Source: CAVVDY01 sp963819645
Lineage (GTDB): Bacteria; Acidobacteriota; Terriglobia; Terriglobales; Acidobacteriaceae
Reading direction: 5' to 3'
Length of the DNA: 64,000 bases
Assembly: GCA_963819645.1 (NCBI GenBank)
Contig: CAWFWZ010000001.1
Location: 434,001-498,000, forward strand
Shown: piece by piece, positions 17,417 through 27,218 of the stretch
How the letters are laid out: each line of letters opens with the position of its first letter
Position numbering within the stretch: position 1 is the stretch's first letter
The notes under the pieces: model-generated
Database searches by the model: none
The model's input: the letters and a program-made list of their open reading frames with translations, nothing else
Told to the model about the DNA's origin: nothing
Made by a program: the position numbers and the translations under genes

Positions 17417-18826
17417 ATGACGGTCACTGACCATGCTGTGCGCGCGAAAGATAACCGCGCGAGACTCCTGCTGATTGCGGCGGCCATTGCGCTGTGCGGC
17501 GGTCTTGGTCTGGAAGCATCAGGTTCGGCTACGCTGAACCTGGCCTGCGCTGGGTGGGACTGCTGGCGCTGATCGCCTACGGCTGCCTGCGGCGCACGCT
17601 GACCGCGTGGATCTTCATCGCCATGCTGCTGGGAGCGGAGATCGGGCACGACTTTCCCGACGTGGCGACCCACCTGCGCGTGCTGGCGCTCATCTTCCTG
17701 CGGCTGATCAAGACCATCATCGCGCCGCTGCTATTTGGCAACGCTGGTGGTCGGCATCGCCGGGCATTCGAACCTGAAGCAGGTTGGACGACTTGGCCTG
17801 CGCTCGATCATCTTTTTCGAAATCATCACCACGATCGCGATCTTCCTCGGTCTCGGCGCCATCAACCTGAGCAAAGCCGGCGTCGGCGTTCAGCTTCCGA
17901 GCTACCACAACGTCGAGACACGACAAGCGTGAGCAAGCTGAGCGCGGAAGACACCATCCTGCACGTCTTTCCCGAGAACATCGCCAAGGCGGTGGCCGAC
18001 AACGCGATCCTGCAGGTCGTGGTCTTCAGCCTGATCTTCGCCATCGCGCTGGCGATGATCAGCGAAGAGAAGCGCCGGCCGATGCTGACGCTTCTGCGAA
18101 AGCCTGGTCGAGACGATGTTCAAGTTCACCAACATCGTGATGTATATGGCGCCGCTCGGGGTGGGAGCGGCTATAGCCTACACTGTGGGACACACCGGCT
18201 TCGGCATTCTGGGCAGCCTGCTGAAGCTTCTGCTGACGCTGTATGCGGCGCTGGCGGTCTTCGTCTTGGGCGTGCTGCTGCCGGTTGCTCTGCTGTTGCC
18301 GGGTGCCGCTCAAGCGCTTCCTCAAAGCCGTGGCCGAGCCGGTGACGATCGCCTTCGCCACCTCCAACTCCGAGGCCGCGCTGCCGAGCGCCATGGAGCA
18401 GATGGAAGCCATGGGCGTACCGCGGCAGATCGTGGCGTTCGTCATCCCTACCGGCTACAGCTTCAACCTGACGGGCAGCTCGCTCTATCTTTCCGTCGCC
18501 GCGATTTTCGTGGCGCAGGTTGCAGGCATTGCATCTGTCGCTGGGGCAGCAGTTGCATGATCTGCTTCACCCTGATGCTCACCAGCAAGGGAGTAGCCGG
18601 AGTGTCGCGCGCGGCGCTGGTGATCCTGCTGGCGACAGCGACGTCCGTCGGACTGCCAACGGAGCCGGTGTTTGTGCTGCTGGGTATCGATCAATTGCTC
18701 GACATGGGACGAACCGCGGTGAATGTCCTGGGAAATTGTCTGGCGACGGTGGTGATGGCGAAGTGGGAAGGCGAGTTCGGGACGGAGAGACCGTCGGCTG
18801 TGGTGGTGGAAGCGGCGAGATCGTAG
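17417..18826 (+). CDS. Dicarboxylate/amino acid:cation symporter, DAACS family (about seven frameshifts)
   Basis: Inner-membrane Na+ or H+ symporter of the GltP/DctA family. The start is at 17417, with GGAGG 8 nt upstream. Reassembly gives DNRARLLLIAAAIALCGGLG, FLRLIKTIIAPLLFATLVVG, ETMFKFTNIVMYMAPLGVGA, PLKRFLKAVAEPVTIAFATS, and the hallmark substrate and ion motifs TSNSEAALPSAM and PTGYSFNLTGSSLYL. It continues MICFTLMLTSKGVAGVSRAA and ends MAKWEGEF plus a short tail. Nearly every frame change is one extra base; the one near 17925 fits a missing base better. About 460 residues. Substrate (glutamate, aspartate or C4-dicarboxylate) cannot be told. Confidence 0.88.
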
Positions 18827-19048
18827 TAACACGTATTCACCACGGAGGCACGGAGATCACGGAGGAATAGTTTGTCATCACGAGCGAGGCGAGGGATCTG
18901 TTCTCGTCTGGAGTGGAAGAATGAGCGCGCTGGATAGGCGGTTCAAGCCAGAGCAGATCCCTCGGTCGCAGCGCGCCCTCGTGATGACAATCTTCGAGAG
19001 GGTAGGGGGCCTTCGACTGCGTTCTCCGCCCATGGCGGATCACGTCGC
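18827..19048. repeat. Repeat-filled gap: CACGGAG copy and REP-like inverted pair
   Basis: Contains a CACCACGGAGGCACGGAG copy at 18837-18866. An inverted pair of the GATCCCTCG/GTGATGACAA repeat follows (18870-18906 and 18951-18990). A diverged copy ending AGGATGACACC lies at about 19010-19063. No gene is visible. Confidence 0.75.
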
Positions 19049-19860
19049 TCAGGATGACACCCTGGAAGAGAGAGAGCCACGACAGTCAAGCGGTCCGCCA
19101 AAACAAGCTGGTCTGCTAACCGAAAAATCTCTCTGTCTCTGTGCCTCTGTGGTGACCTGGTTTCTTACGATGCGCTCGACTGCCGGCAGCTGAATCGGCT
19201 CCACTCGCTCGTGTTGCCGACGCGCGGCAAGATGCCGCTGGCGGAAGTGTCCCAGGGCGCGTTCGCCCCAGACACGCACGAAATAGTAGTTCAGGCCGGC
19301 ACCGATTGCGCCGCTGACGACCGGGATGAGTCGGGCCGTCCATTTCTCGGCGATCTCGGCGCTGGTCCGTACGGCGATGCGCTGGATCACCCGCGGCACA
19401 AACTTCGAAACCACCTGCTTCTCGACCAATCTCGCGCCCAATATCCACTCCGGCGGCGCTGGCGGCTGCCACCCACAGCTCGGCCTCTTCCTCTTCGGTG
19501 TTGTAGGGAAAGCCGTACATCAGGCTCAGCTTCTGGATCATGCGCATGGTAATGGCCGCCAGAATGCCGAGGTCGGGCAGTACGGTGAACATGCCGCCCA
19601 TGCCGAGTCCGGCACCTTCGGCGGCGGCCATCTTCATGCTGGCACCGAATGGTTTCTTCGGCAATGTGGTCGAGCGGTATGCATCTCGACTCCGAATGAC
19701 CCCGTCGTAGGTGATGGCCGGAAGACCGTACGCCATGCGCAGGTGCTCCATGTACTTGTCGGGATCGACCTTGATGGTGTGGTAAGCGCGGGTGAAAGCC
19801 TTGCGGATGCCGGCTTCGAGCACCGCGGCGCATCAGGGACTTGGGTTCGGCGTCAGGCAT
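19049..19860 (-). CDS. EcsC-family protein (two frameshifts, repeat-encoded tail)
   Basis: Resembles the EcsC family: a central Gly-rich segment MKMAAAEGAGLGMGGMFTVL, then PDLGILAAITMRMIQKLSLM and YGFPYNTEEEEAELWVAAAS, followed by VSGAIGAGLNYYFVRVWGE. The start is MPDAEPKSLMRRG at 19860. Frame changes lie near 19825 and 19440. EcsC proteins are poorly characterised; B. subtilis EcsC is linked to the Ecs ABC transporter. The last 30-40 residues (from about NQVTTEAQRQRDF) are the translation of a CACGGAG-family repeat at about 19124-19155, so the native stop has probably been replaced. It is divergent from the RNase J gene. Confidence 0.7.
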
Positions 19861-19894
19861 TGGTCTTAAGTATAGGGCGCTCGGAAGGCCGGCT

Positions 19895-20042
19895 ATTCGC
19901 TTTTCGCCATTCGCTCTTCGCCAGGATCTCCTCTCCGGCAAAACAGGTCGAGCGCCGTGAGCTTCTCGTGGCCTCCGTGTCTCTGTGGTAGGGCTCAAGC
20001 AGAATGGCAAAGCGAACAGCGAATGGCGAATAGCGAAAAGCG
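19895..20042. repeat. Inverted GCGAATAGCGAAAAGCG repeat pair plus CACGGAG copy
   Basis: Arms at about 19895-19923 (ctattcgcttttcgccattc) and 20011-20042 (gcgaatggcgaatagcgaaa) are inverse copies separated by about 90 bp. The spacer holds a short CACGGAG-family copy (cctccgtgtctctgtggtag, 19972-19991). This lies in the EcsC-RNase J divergent gap. Confidence 0.65.
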
Positions 20043-20072
20043 GCCTTCCCTGTGCTAGCATCGAGTTTGCTG

Positions 20073-21744
20073 ATGCCTGTCGGTAAGCTACAAGTTGTTC
20101 CTCTGGGTGGTCTCGGCGAATTTGGCATGAATTGCATGGCAATTCGCTGGGGCGATGACATCATCGTCATCGACGCCGGACTCATGTTCCCCGAATCTGA
20201 GCTGCTGGGCGTGGACATCGTTGTCCCCGACATTCGCTATCTGCTGGAGAATCGGCAGCACGTGCGCGCCATCGTGCTGACGCACGGGCATGAAGACCAC
20301 ATCGGCGGACTGCCGTGGATACTGTCCGAGCTGAACGTTCCGGTTTACGGCACCGAGTTCACGCTGGCCTACGTTGAGGGCAAGCTGGAAGAGCACGGCC
20401 TGCTGGACGACGCCGAGCTCAACGAGATCCGCGCCGGCGATAGCATTAAGATTGGGCCATTCACGATTCATCCCATCCAGGTGACGCACAGTCTAGTCGA
20501 TTGCGTGGCGCTGGCGATTCATACGCCGCTGGGCATTCTGATCCACACCGGCGACTTCAAGGTTGATCCCACTCCTACCGACAATCGGCTATTCGATCTG
20601 CACTCGTTCGCCGAGTACGGCAAGACAGGGCGTGCTGGCGCTGTTCCAGGATTCGACCAACGTCGAGCGCCGCGGTTACACGCCCAGCGAACGCGCGGTG
20701 CGTGCCCGCTTCCAGGAAATCTTTGCTCGCACCGAGAAGAAGCTGTTTATCGCGTGCTTTTCGTCGTCGATTCATCGCATCAAGCTGGCGATGGAACAGG
20801 CGTTCGAGAATGGGCGCAAAGTCGCGGTCGTCGGGCGCTCGATGATGGAGTCGACGGAGATCGCGCAGGACCTCGGTTACCTCGATGTTCCTGACGGGCT
20901 GATCATTCATCCTTCGCAGGTGCGGGACTTGCCGCCCGACAAGGTTTGCGTGCTCATCAGCGGAACCCAGGGTGAGCCGATGTCGGCGCTGTCGCGCGCT
21001 GCGGTCGACAATCATAAGCACGCGCGCATTGCGCCGGGCGATACGGTTGTGCTTTCGTCGCGCATCATCCCGGGCAACGAGAAGGCGATCTATCGCGTGA
21101 TCGATCACCTCTTCCGCCGCGACGCGCACGTTATCTACGACGACGGCTCATCGCCGCCGGTACACGTCAGCGGACACGCCAGCCAGGAAGAGCTGAAGCT
21201 GATCATCAACCTGGTGAAGCCGCAATACTTCATTCCCATTCACGGCGAGTATCGCCAGCTCAAGTTGCACGCGGAAATGGCAGGCGCGATGCACGGGTCG
21301 GTCGGACACGTCCTGATGGCCGAGAGCGGCGACATTCTGGAGTTCGACGAACTAGGCGCGCGCAAGGCGGGCAAGGCTCCGGTGGGACGCATCTGCATCG
21401 ATTCCAATTCGATGGGCGACGTGGTGGAAGACCTGGTGATTCGCGATCGTCGCCACCTGAGCGAGGACGGCATCGTGCTGCCGATCATCGCGATCAACAA
21501 GCTCACCGGCGAAGTCGAGAGTACGCCGGAGATTGTGATGCGCGGCTTCAGCAGCAGCATGACTGATAACGGATTTCTCGACCAGGCGCGCGAGACGGTG
21601 ATGAATACGCTGAACGCTTCGAGCGATGAAGAGAAGGGCGACTACGGCATGATCAAGGAGAAGATCCGCCAGGACCTGAAGCGCTTCATCGTGAAGAACA
21701 CGTCGCGACGGCCGCTGATTATGCCGGTGATCCTGGAAGTGTGA
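20073..21744 (+). CDS. rnj: Ribonuclease J (one frameshift)
   Basis: Metallo-beta-lactamase/beta-CASP ribonuclease with 5' exo- and endonuclease activity in mRNA decay and rRNA maturation. The ATG at 20073 (MPVGKLQVVPLGGLGE) is preferred to an in-frame GTG 21 bp upstream. Zinc motif HGHEDHIGG is at residues 71-79; IHTGDFKVDPTPTD follows. One extra A near 20625 (AAG-A-CAG) restores YGKQGVLALFQDSTNVERRG. Beta-CASP motifs are SSSIHRIKLA and VLISGTQGEPMSALSR. The C-terminal domain includes YFIPIHGEYRQLKLHAEMA and ends SRRPLIMPVILEV. About 556 residues, full length. Confidence 0.95.
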
Positions 21745-21761
21745 AGGTCGGATGTTCGGGT

Positions 21762-21905
21762 AGAGCTGGCCTTCGGGCCAGCGTTAATGCCGCAAGAAAT
21801 CTTTAGGGCTTTAGCCCCTGCGCTCCGATAGACTCTCAGGGGCTGAAGCCCAAATCTCACAAGGGCCGATTTGCGGCACGGCTGAAGCCGTGCCCTGATA
21901 CAACG
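21762..21905. repeat. Run of four fixed-loop hairpins
   Basis: After the RNase J stop: CTGGCC-TTCG-GGCCAG (21766-21781), GGGC-TTTA-GCCC (21806-21817), GGGC-TGAA-GCCC (21840-21851) and GGCACGGC-TGAA-GCCGTGCC (21875-21894). The loops belong to the TTYA/TRAA set except the first. A terminator or mRNA-end role is plausible. Confidence 0.75.
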
Positions 21906-21941
21906 CTCCGCCCGGACATCATCACCTTGGTCAACGGTTCC

Positions 21942-23145
21942 ATGCGCTCTCGCGGATTTAGAGTTCGCCTCCTGGCGTGGGCCCTGCTGCTTCTACCTGT
22001 TGCATTGATACTGCTTTATCCCGTCGCACAGAACTACCTGCGGGCAGCTTCGCTGCTCTCGCGTATTTCCGATCCCAACGCGAAGGGCTGGATCGCCAAC
22101 TATGATGTTCATCCTGTAGACACGCGCGACGAAACGTTTGAGTGTCAACGGCAAGCCCACGCCGGCGCGGGTGTATTCGCCGCGAGGAGTTGGCTTCGCA
22201 CCGGGAATCGTCGTGGTGCACGGCATGCACGAGTTGGGCATCAACGAGCCTCGACTGGTGAGCTTCGCGCGCTCGCTGGCGGCCAGCGGATTTTTCGTGA
22301 TGACGCCTGAGCTTCAGGGCATCGCCGACTATCGCGTTGAAGCCGAATCGGCAGCGGTGATTGGGACGGCAGCGCAGTTCTTCGCTCGTCAGCTCGAGGT
22401 GCCGAGTGTGGGAGTGTTGGGCATCAGCTTCTCCGGCGGACTCGCGTTGGTAGCGGCGACCGATGCGCAGTACAGCAGCTCGATCGCGTGGGTCGCCACA
22501 GTGGGCGCGCACTACGATCTGGCGCACGTTCTGCACTTCTTTGCGACGGGCGAGGCCGAGCGTCCGGATGGAAGCTTCGAGAAGCTAACTCCTCACGAAT
22601 ATGGCCCGCTGATTGTTGTCCTTGATCGGCCCGAAGATTTCTTCCCGGCGCAAGATACTGCCAAAGCCAGCGAGGCGATCAAGCTGGTGCTGGCCGATGA
22701 AGGAAAAAAATCAGAAGTGCTGACCGCGCAAATGACTCCTGCGGGCCAGGAGGTGATGCAGCGGATTTATCACAAGCAATTCGACAGCTTCCGGCAGGCG
22801 ATTATGGGCGAGATCGAAAAGGATCGCGAGCAGTTGGCGGCGGCGTCGCCTGCTGGGCGGCTCGCATTTCTGCACGCGCCGGTGCTGCTGTTGCACGGTT
22901 CCGACGATACGGTCATTCCTCCCACCGAGCTGCTGTGGTTGCAGCAGAGGGTTCCGCGAGAGTATCTGGCCGGCGCGTTGCTCAGTCCCGCGATTTCGCA
23001 CGTCGAAGTGGGACATAAGGCCACGCTCCGCGAGCGACTCGCCCTTGTACACTGGATGGAGAAACTGATTCGCCTGGCGCGAAACGCACCACATGCTCAA
23101 TCGGCAGAGTTGCCCGCCGGAGCATGGGTGCTCTCGCCAAGGTAG
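21942..23145 (+). CDS. Membrane-anchored or exported alpha/beta hydrolase (one frameshift)
   Basis: The N-terminus has a hydrophobic segment (LLAWALLLLPVALILLYPVA), a signal anchor or uncleaved signal. The hydrolase core has nucleophile elbow GISFSGG, acid region LLHGSDDTVIPP and a His in SPAISHVEVGHK, so a Ser-Asp-His triad is likely. The frames join near 22137 if one extra T is dropped (ACG-T-TTG), giving DETLSVNGKPTPARVYSPRG. About 400 residues. The substrate is unknown. It is followed directly by the threonine dehydratase gene (18-bp gap), with possible co-transcription. The ATG at 21942 is chosen over an upstream TTG. Confidence 0.8.
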
Positions 23146-23163
23146 ACTCGGACGTCATCCCCC

Positions 23164-24172
23164 ATGGTTACCCTCGACGACATCAAGGCAGCACAAGAGA
23201 AACTGCGTGGCATTGCGGCGCGCACTCCGCTGGTGCGTTATTACCCGCCCGCGGAGAAAGATGGAACGCCGAAGGCTGGCAACGGCGCCGGCGAACTGTG
23301 GCTTAAGCCCGAGAGCTTGGCAGCCCATCGGCGCGTTCAAGTTGCGCGGGGCGTATAACAAAATCGCTTCGCTGAGCGAGAGTGAGCGCAAGAACGGCGT
23401 CATCTCGTATTCCAGCGGCAACCACGCGCAGGGAGTCGCCTATGCGGCGCGGGTGTTCGGATTGAAGTGCGTAATGGTGATGCCGCGCAACGCGCCGAAG
23501 GTAAAGGTCGATGCGACGGCCGCGCTGGGAGCGGAGATTATTGTCGTCGGTGGCAGCAGCGCCGAGCGCATGGCGAAAGCCGAAGAGCTGGCAGCGCAAC
23601 ATGGCTATGCGATTGTGCCGCCATATAACGATCCGTTCATCATTGCCGGGCAGGGAACTGTTGGTTTAGAGATTCTCGAGGACTGTCCCGACGTTGACCT
23701 GGTGCTGGTGCCGGTCGGCGGAGGCGGCATAGTCAGCGGAGTTTCGGCGGCGATCAAGATGAGCGGCTCGAAGGCAAAGGTCGTCGGCGTGGAGCCGGAG
23801 CTGGCCAACGATGCGCAGCAGAGCTTTCGCAAGGGGGAAGTGGTTCAGCTTCCGGCAGAGCGGGTGTCGAGTACCTTGGCCGATGGGTTGCGAACACAAT
23901 CGGTCGGGCCGCTGAATTTCGAACACATTCGCAAATTCGTCGATGACATCGTGACCGTGACAGAAGGCGAGATTCGCAGCGCCATGCGACGGGCCGTCAC
24001 GTCAGCTCGTATCGTGGCCGAGCCCAGCGGAGCAGTGACCTTCGCGGCGTGGCTGTTTCATCAGAAGAAGCTCCCCGAGGCGAAGAAGACGGTCGCGATT
24101 ATCAGCGGCGGCAACGTCGAGCCGCAGTTGCTGGCCGAGGTGCTGGGGGAGGAAATTCCTACGGCGAAGTAA
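23164..24172 (+). CDS. Threonine ammonia-lyase / serine-threonine dehydratase (one frameshift)
   Basis: PLP-dependent fold-type II enzyme that deaminates threonine (or serine) to the 2-oxoacid. It starts MVTLDDIKAAQEKLRGIAAR. One extra G near 23318 (TTG-G-CAG) restores KPESLQPIGAFKLRGAYNK, with the PLP lysine in AFKLRGA. Then SYSSGNHAQGVAYAA, the phosphate-binding VPVGGGGIVSGVS and IISGGNVEPQLLAEVL. About 336 residues and no C-terminal ACT-like domain, so it resembles catabolic TdcB or serine racemase rather than feedback-regulated IlvA. Exact specificity is open. Confidence 0.9.
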
Positions 24173-24234
24173 TTTCAGGATCGCCATCGCGAGTGCCGAT
24201 CTTTGGGCGAGGGGCATGCTCTCGCCCCGCCTAA

Positions 24235-24267
24235 GAACAGATGCCTCGCTTCGCTCGTCATGACAAC
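24235..24267. repeat. REP-like dispersed repeat copy
   Basis: Copy of the GATGCCTCGCTTCGCTCGTC / ATGACAAC type, 17 bp before the next start codon. Coding frame is open through it. Confidence 0.6.
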
Positions 24268-24283
24268 GCTACAATCACCGTTA

Positions 24284-25231
24284 ATGTCCTCACATCTGCG
24301 CTCGCTGATTTTCCTGCTGCTCTTTTCCGCCCTGGCCTTCGCCGCAGTTGGCCCGCGCGGCACGACGATTCGCGAGGGGTTTATCTACATCTCGCCCGAT
24401 ACGAACTCGGCCAAGCTGTCTAACATCTCGCGCGGACGCGACGTCGTCGTGCTGGAGCGCTCGCCGGGATGGATACACGTGGTCGGCACGGTCGAATCCG
24501 ATCCTGAACAAGAAACCGAGCGCAACGTCACCGGCTGGATGGTCGACAAGGGCATCATCCTGCCCGATACTCCCGACGGCGACAGGATTATCTTCGGCGA
24601 GGCGACCGATTCGGAATATCAGGCCAGCGAGCGTGGTGGCCGTCGCGGCGCGGCCGGGGATGCGTTGCGGCTCTATGCGGCCGTGGTCGAATACTTCCCA
24701 TCTTCGTCGCTGGCGGCTGAGTCGGCCTATCGCGCCGCCGACATCCGCTGGCAGTTAGACCTGGCCGACCAGAGGACGCGCCCATCATCGAAGCTGCGCG
24801 ACCCGAACATGCGGCTGCCGCTCGATGAAAGTTACATGAAGAAGGTCATCAAGAAGTATCCGGGAACAAAGTGGGCGGCCTTGGCGGCGTACAACATGAT
24901 TGACAACAAGCTGTGCGGCGATTGGGAGGCGCAGGCCGAGTGCCCGGTGAAGGAGACGGCGATCTACGTCAAGTACGTAGACGAGCATCCCAAGTCGCCC
25001 AAGGCTCCTGAGGCGCTGTACAAAGCGGCATGGCGGCAGGCTGCGCTGATCACGATTTACAAGACCGACAACCAGCAGAAGAAAGCCGACGATGCTGCCG
25101 CAAGCGCTATCGCGTTGGGCAAGCGCCTAGTTTCGCAATACCCCGATTCCACCGACTGGTCGAATCGCGCTTCTACTCTGATATATATGGTGCAGACCGG
25201 AATTCCTGCTTTCGGTAACACGGTGGAATAA
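24284..25231 (+). CDS. Exported SH3b-type protein with helical repeat domain
   Basis: Intact 315-residue protein from the ATG at 24284. A signal peptide (SHLRSLIFLLLFSALAFAAV) is followed by an SH3b-like domain at about residues 25-90 (IREGFIYISPDTNSAKLSNI, GRDVVVLERSPGWIHV, GWMVDKGIILPD). A TPR/Sel1-like helical region with paired A/Y/W patterns follows (AAESAYRAADIRWQL, KTDNQQKKADDAAASAIALG). A periplasmic role at the cell wall is inferred from the fold; no enzyme motif is seen. An in-frame start exists upstream in the repeat, but the signal peptide fixes this one. The stop is immediately followed by uppP. Confidence 0.75.
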   Translation: MSSHLRSLIFLLLFSALAFAAVGPRGTTIREGFIYISPDTNSAKLSNISRGRDVVVLERSPGWIHVVGTVESDPEQETERNVTGWMVDKGIILPDTPDGDRIIFGEATDSEYQASERGGRRGAAGDALRLYAAVVEYFPSSSLAAESAYRAADIRWQLDLADQRTRPSSKLRDPNMRLPLDESYMKKVIKKYPGTKWAALAAYNMIDNKLCGDWEAQAECPVKETAIYVKYVDEHPKSPKAPEALYKAAWRQAALITIYKTDNQQKKADDAAASAIALGKRLVSQYPDSTDWSNRASTLIYMVQTGIPAFGNTVE

Positions 25232-25232
25232 T

Positions 25233-26111
25233 TTGCCAATCATTGAAGCGATCGTCCTTGGAATCGTTCAGGGCCTCACAGAATTTCTGCCCGTTTCGAG
25301 CACCGCTCACTTAGCGCTCGTCCCCTGGGTCGTCAGCCGACTCGGGCTGGCGAACTGGGCTGACCCCGGGCTTACGTTTGACGTTGCCCTGCACGCCGGT
25401 ACACTTTTTGCCATCCTGGTGTATTTCTGGCGGACTTGGCTGCAAATCCTGCGCGCAGCTTTTGGCGGAAAAGTTGTTCGCTTCTCTGAGACCAGCGACA
25501 ACTTGCGCGACCTGACACCGGAAGAACAACGGTGCGAACGCCAACTGCTGTGGTTCATGATTGCAGCCACTGTACCGGCGGCGATCGCGGGCGCATTACT
25601 GGAAAAGCGCATCGAAACCAGTTTCCGGTCACCGGCGCTCGTGGCTTGCATGCTCATACTCGTGGCGCTGGTTATGTGGATGGCCGAGCGTGTCAGTCGA
25701 TACACAAAGCCGCTGTCGCAAATCTCCCTAGGCGACGCTCTCACGGTCGGAGTGCTGCAGGCTTTTGCTGTTATCCCGGGAGTCTCGCGTTCCGGAATCA
25801 CCATCAGCGGAGGACTGTTCCGTAATCTCACGCGAGAGGCGGCCGCGCGCTTCAGTTTCCTGCTGTCGACGCCGATCATTGCCGGTGCCGCCCTTCTGAA
25901 ACTTCACCATGTGATGAAAGAAGGTCTGCCCCCAGGCATGGCGACCGGATTCGCAGTCGGCATGATCGTTTCGGCGATTGTCGGTTACGCCACCATTGCG
26001 TGGTTCATTCGTTACCTTGGAACAAAAACGCTGAAGGTGTTTATTGGCTACCGCATCATTCTTGGGATAGCGATCCTGCTGCTTGGATATTTCGCGGGGT
26101 TCTCGGGGTAG
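25233..26111 (+). CDS. uppP: Undecaprenyl-diphosphatase
   Basis: Integral membrane phosphatase recycling undecaprenyl pyrophosphate for peptidoglycan and polysaccharide export. 292 residues, intact. Active-site motifs GLTEFLPVSSTAHL (residues 14-27) and PGVSRSGITISGG are both present, with about eight hydrophobic segments. It starts with TTG at 25233, one base after the preceding stop (TAA at 25229-25231) and behind GGTGG, so it is probably translated from the same mRNA as the SH3b gene. It fits a cell-envelope theme with that neighbour. Confidence 0.95.
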   Translation: MPIIEAIVLGIVQGLTEFLPVSSTAHLALVPWVVSRLGLANWADPGLTFDVALHAGTLFAILVYFWRTWLQILRAAFGGKVVRFSETSDNLRDLTPEEQRCERQLLWFMIAATVPAAIAGALLEKRIETSFRSPALVACMLILVALVMWMAERVSRYTKPLSQISLGDALTVGVLQAFAVIPGVSRSGITISGGLFRNLTREAAARFSFLLSTPIIAGAALLKLHHVMKEGLPPGMATGFAVGMIVSAIVGYATIAWFIRYLGTKTLKVFIGYRIILGIAILLLGYFAGFSG

Positions 26112-26140
26112 TCAAAAGCCGTTTGTATGCGGATGGTCGG

Positions 26141-27163
26141 CTAGCTATTGGCCGCCGCCCGGTTCGGCTTGGTCGCGCGACTCACCGCGCCTGCTCCCTG
26201 TACGGTTGGCCGTCCTCTTAGGGTGTTCAGCGCTCGCCATGCCGCGCCCAATGCTGCGCCGAGCGGCGTTGAGCAGACCCACGCGCTGAAATACCAAGGA
26301 ATGCGATAGTCGCCGGGCTGCCGGAATTGGCGTCTTAACTGGGCCGCGCGCTGCCATTGTCCGTGATAGCCCCAGGCGCAAGCAGCCTTGAAGGCCCGCA
26401 AGGTACATAAGTCTCGAAACAATTGCCGGTGCTGAGGCGGGCATGCCTGCAGGGTGAAATCGGGATCGACGAGAAACGGCTCCAATTGGCGCACCTGGTC
26501 CTTCCGCATGCTCAAGTTGAGGTCGCTGGCATCGAAGTAGATTGCCAAGGTTTCCCGCCATGAGAAAACGACCTGCTCATTCAACAGAAACTTGAGCCAC
26601 AAATAGCCGTCCTCGCCATAGGTCCAGTGATTCTCGTAGAAGCCGCCCCATTTGCGGAACAGCTCAGTTCGCGCCACCGTCGCCTGCGAAAACATGAAGG
26701 CAATCGAATAGTGCAGCGACAGCGGCGAGTAATCCTCAAGCTTCTGCAGCCCCTCGCGGATGCCGCGCGAGTGCCACATTGGTTTCGAAGGATTCATGCC
26801 GGGACCGTTCAGATAGCTCTGGGTGAGGCACGCGACGTCCGGGTTGTCTGCGAGAAAGCGGACCGCGGTTTCAAGATGGTCGGGAAACCACTCGTCGTCG
26901 GCGTCGAGGAAGGCGATCAGTGGAGATTGGGCTTCGGCGACTCCACGATTACGAGCTGCGCCTGGGCCGGCATTTTTCTGATGGATGACACGGAAGCGAG
27001 GATCGCGAAAGCTCTCGGCCAGTTCGCGGCTATTGTCGGTGGATCCGTCGTTGACGACGATGGCTTCGAAGTCGCGATAGTTCTGCTTGGCGATAGAATT
27101 CAAGGCTCGCAGAATGTACGGTCCCTTGTTGTATAGGGGAATGACAACTGTTACGCCCGCCAT
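26141..27163 (-). CDS. GT2-family glycosyltransferase
   Basis: Inverting GT-A glycosyltransferase, 340 residues, intact. The ATG at 27163 (MAGVTVVIPLYNKGPYILRA) is preceded by GGGAG at suitable spacing; an in-frame start 36 bp upstream lacks one. Motifs: VVNDGSTDNS, AGPGAARNRGVAEA, the metal-binding AFLDADDEW, and EDGYLWLKFLL further on. The C-terminal region is basic with no clear membrane helix, so the enzyme is cytosolic or peripheral. It converges with uppP. The acceptor is unknown. Confidence 0.88.
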   Translation of the reverse strand: MAGVTVVIPLYNKGPYILRALNSIAKQNYRDFEAIVVNDGSTDNSRELAESFRDPRFRVIHQKNAGPGAARNRGVAEAQSPLIAFLDADDEWFPDHLETAVRFLADNPDVACLTQSYLNGPGMNPSKPMWHSRGIREGLQKLEDYSPLSLHYSIAFMFSQATVARTELFRKWGGFYENHWTYGEDGYLWLKFLLNEQVVFSWRETLAIYFDASDLNLSMRKDQVRQLEPFLVDPDFTLQACPPQHRQLFRDLCTLRAFKAACAWGYHGQWQRAAQLRRQFRQPGDYRIPWYFSAWVCSTPLGAALGAAWRALNTLRGRPTVQGAGAVSRATKPNRAAANS

Positions 27164-27218
27164 TGAAGCGCTCCCGGAGGTATCGCCAACTCGCTTCAAC
27201 TATATCGCACCGCATCCT

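Noticed and set aside
8000..24000. Pseudogenisation of a decaying genome segment
   Set aside because: Essential genes (ftsY, holB, tmk, dapA, rnj) are affected, yet have no premature nonsense codons in the corrected frames and fully conserved active sites.
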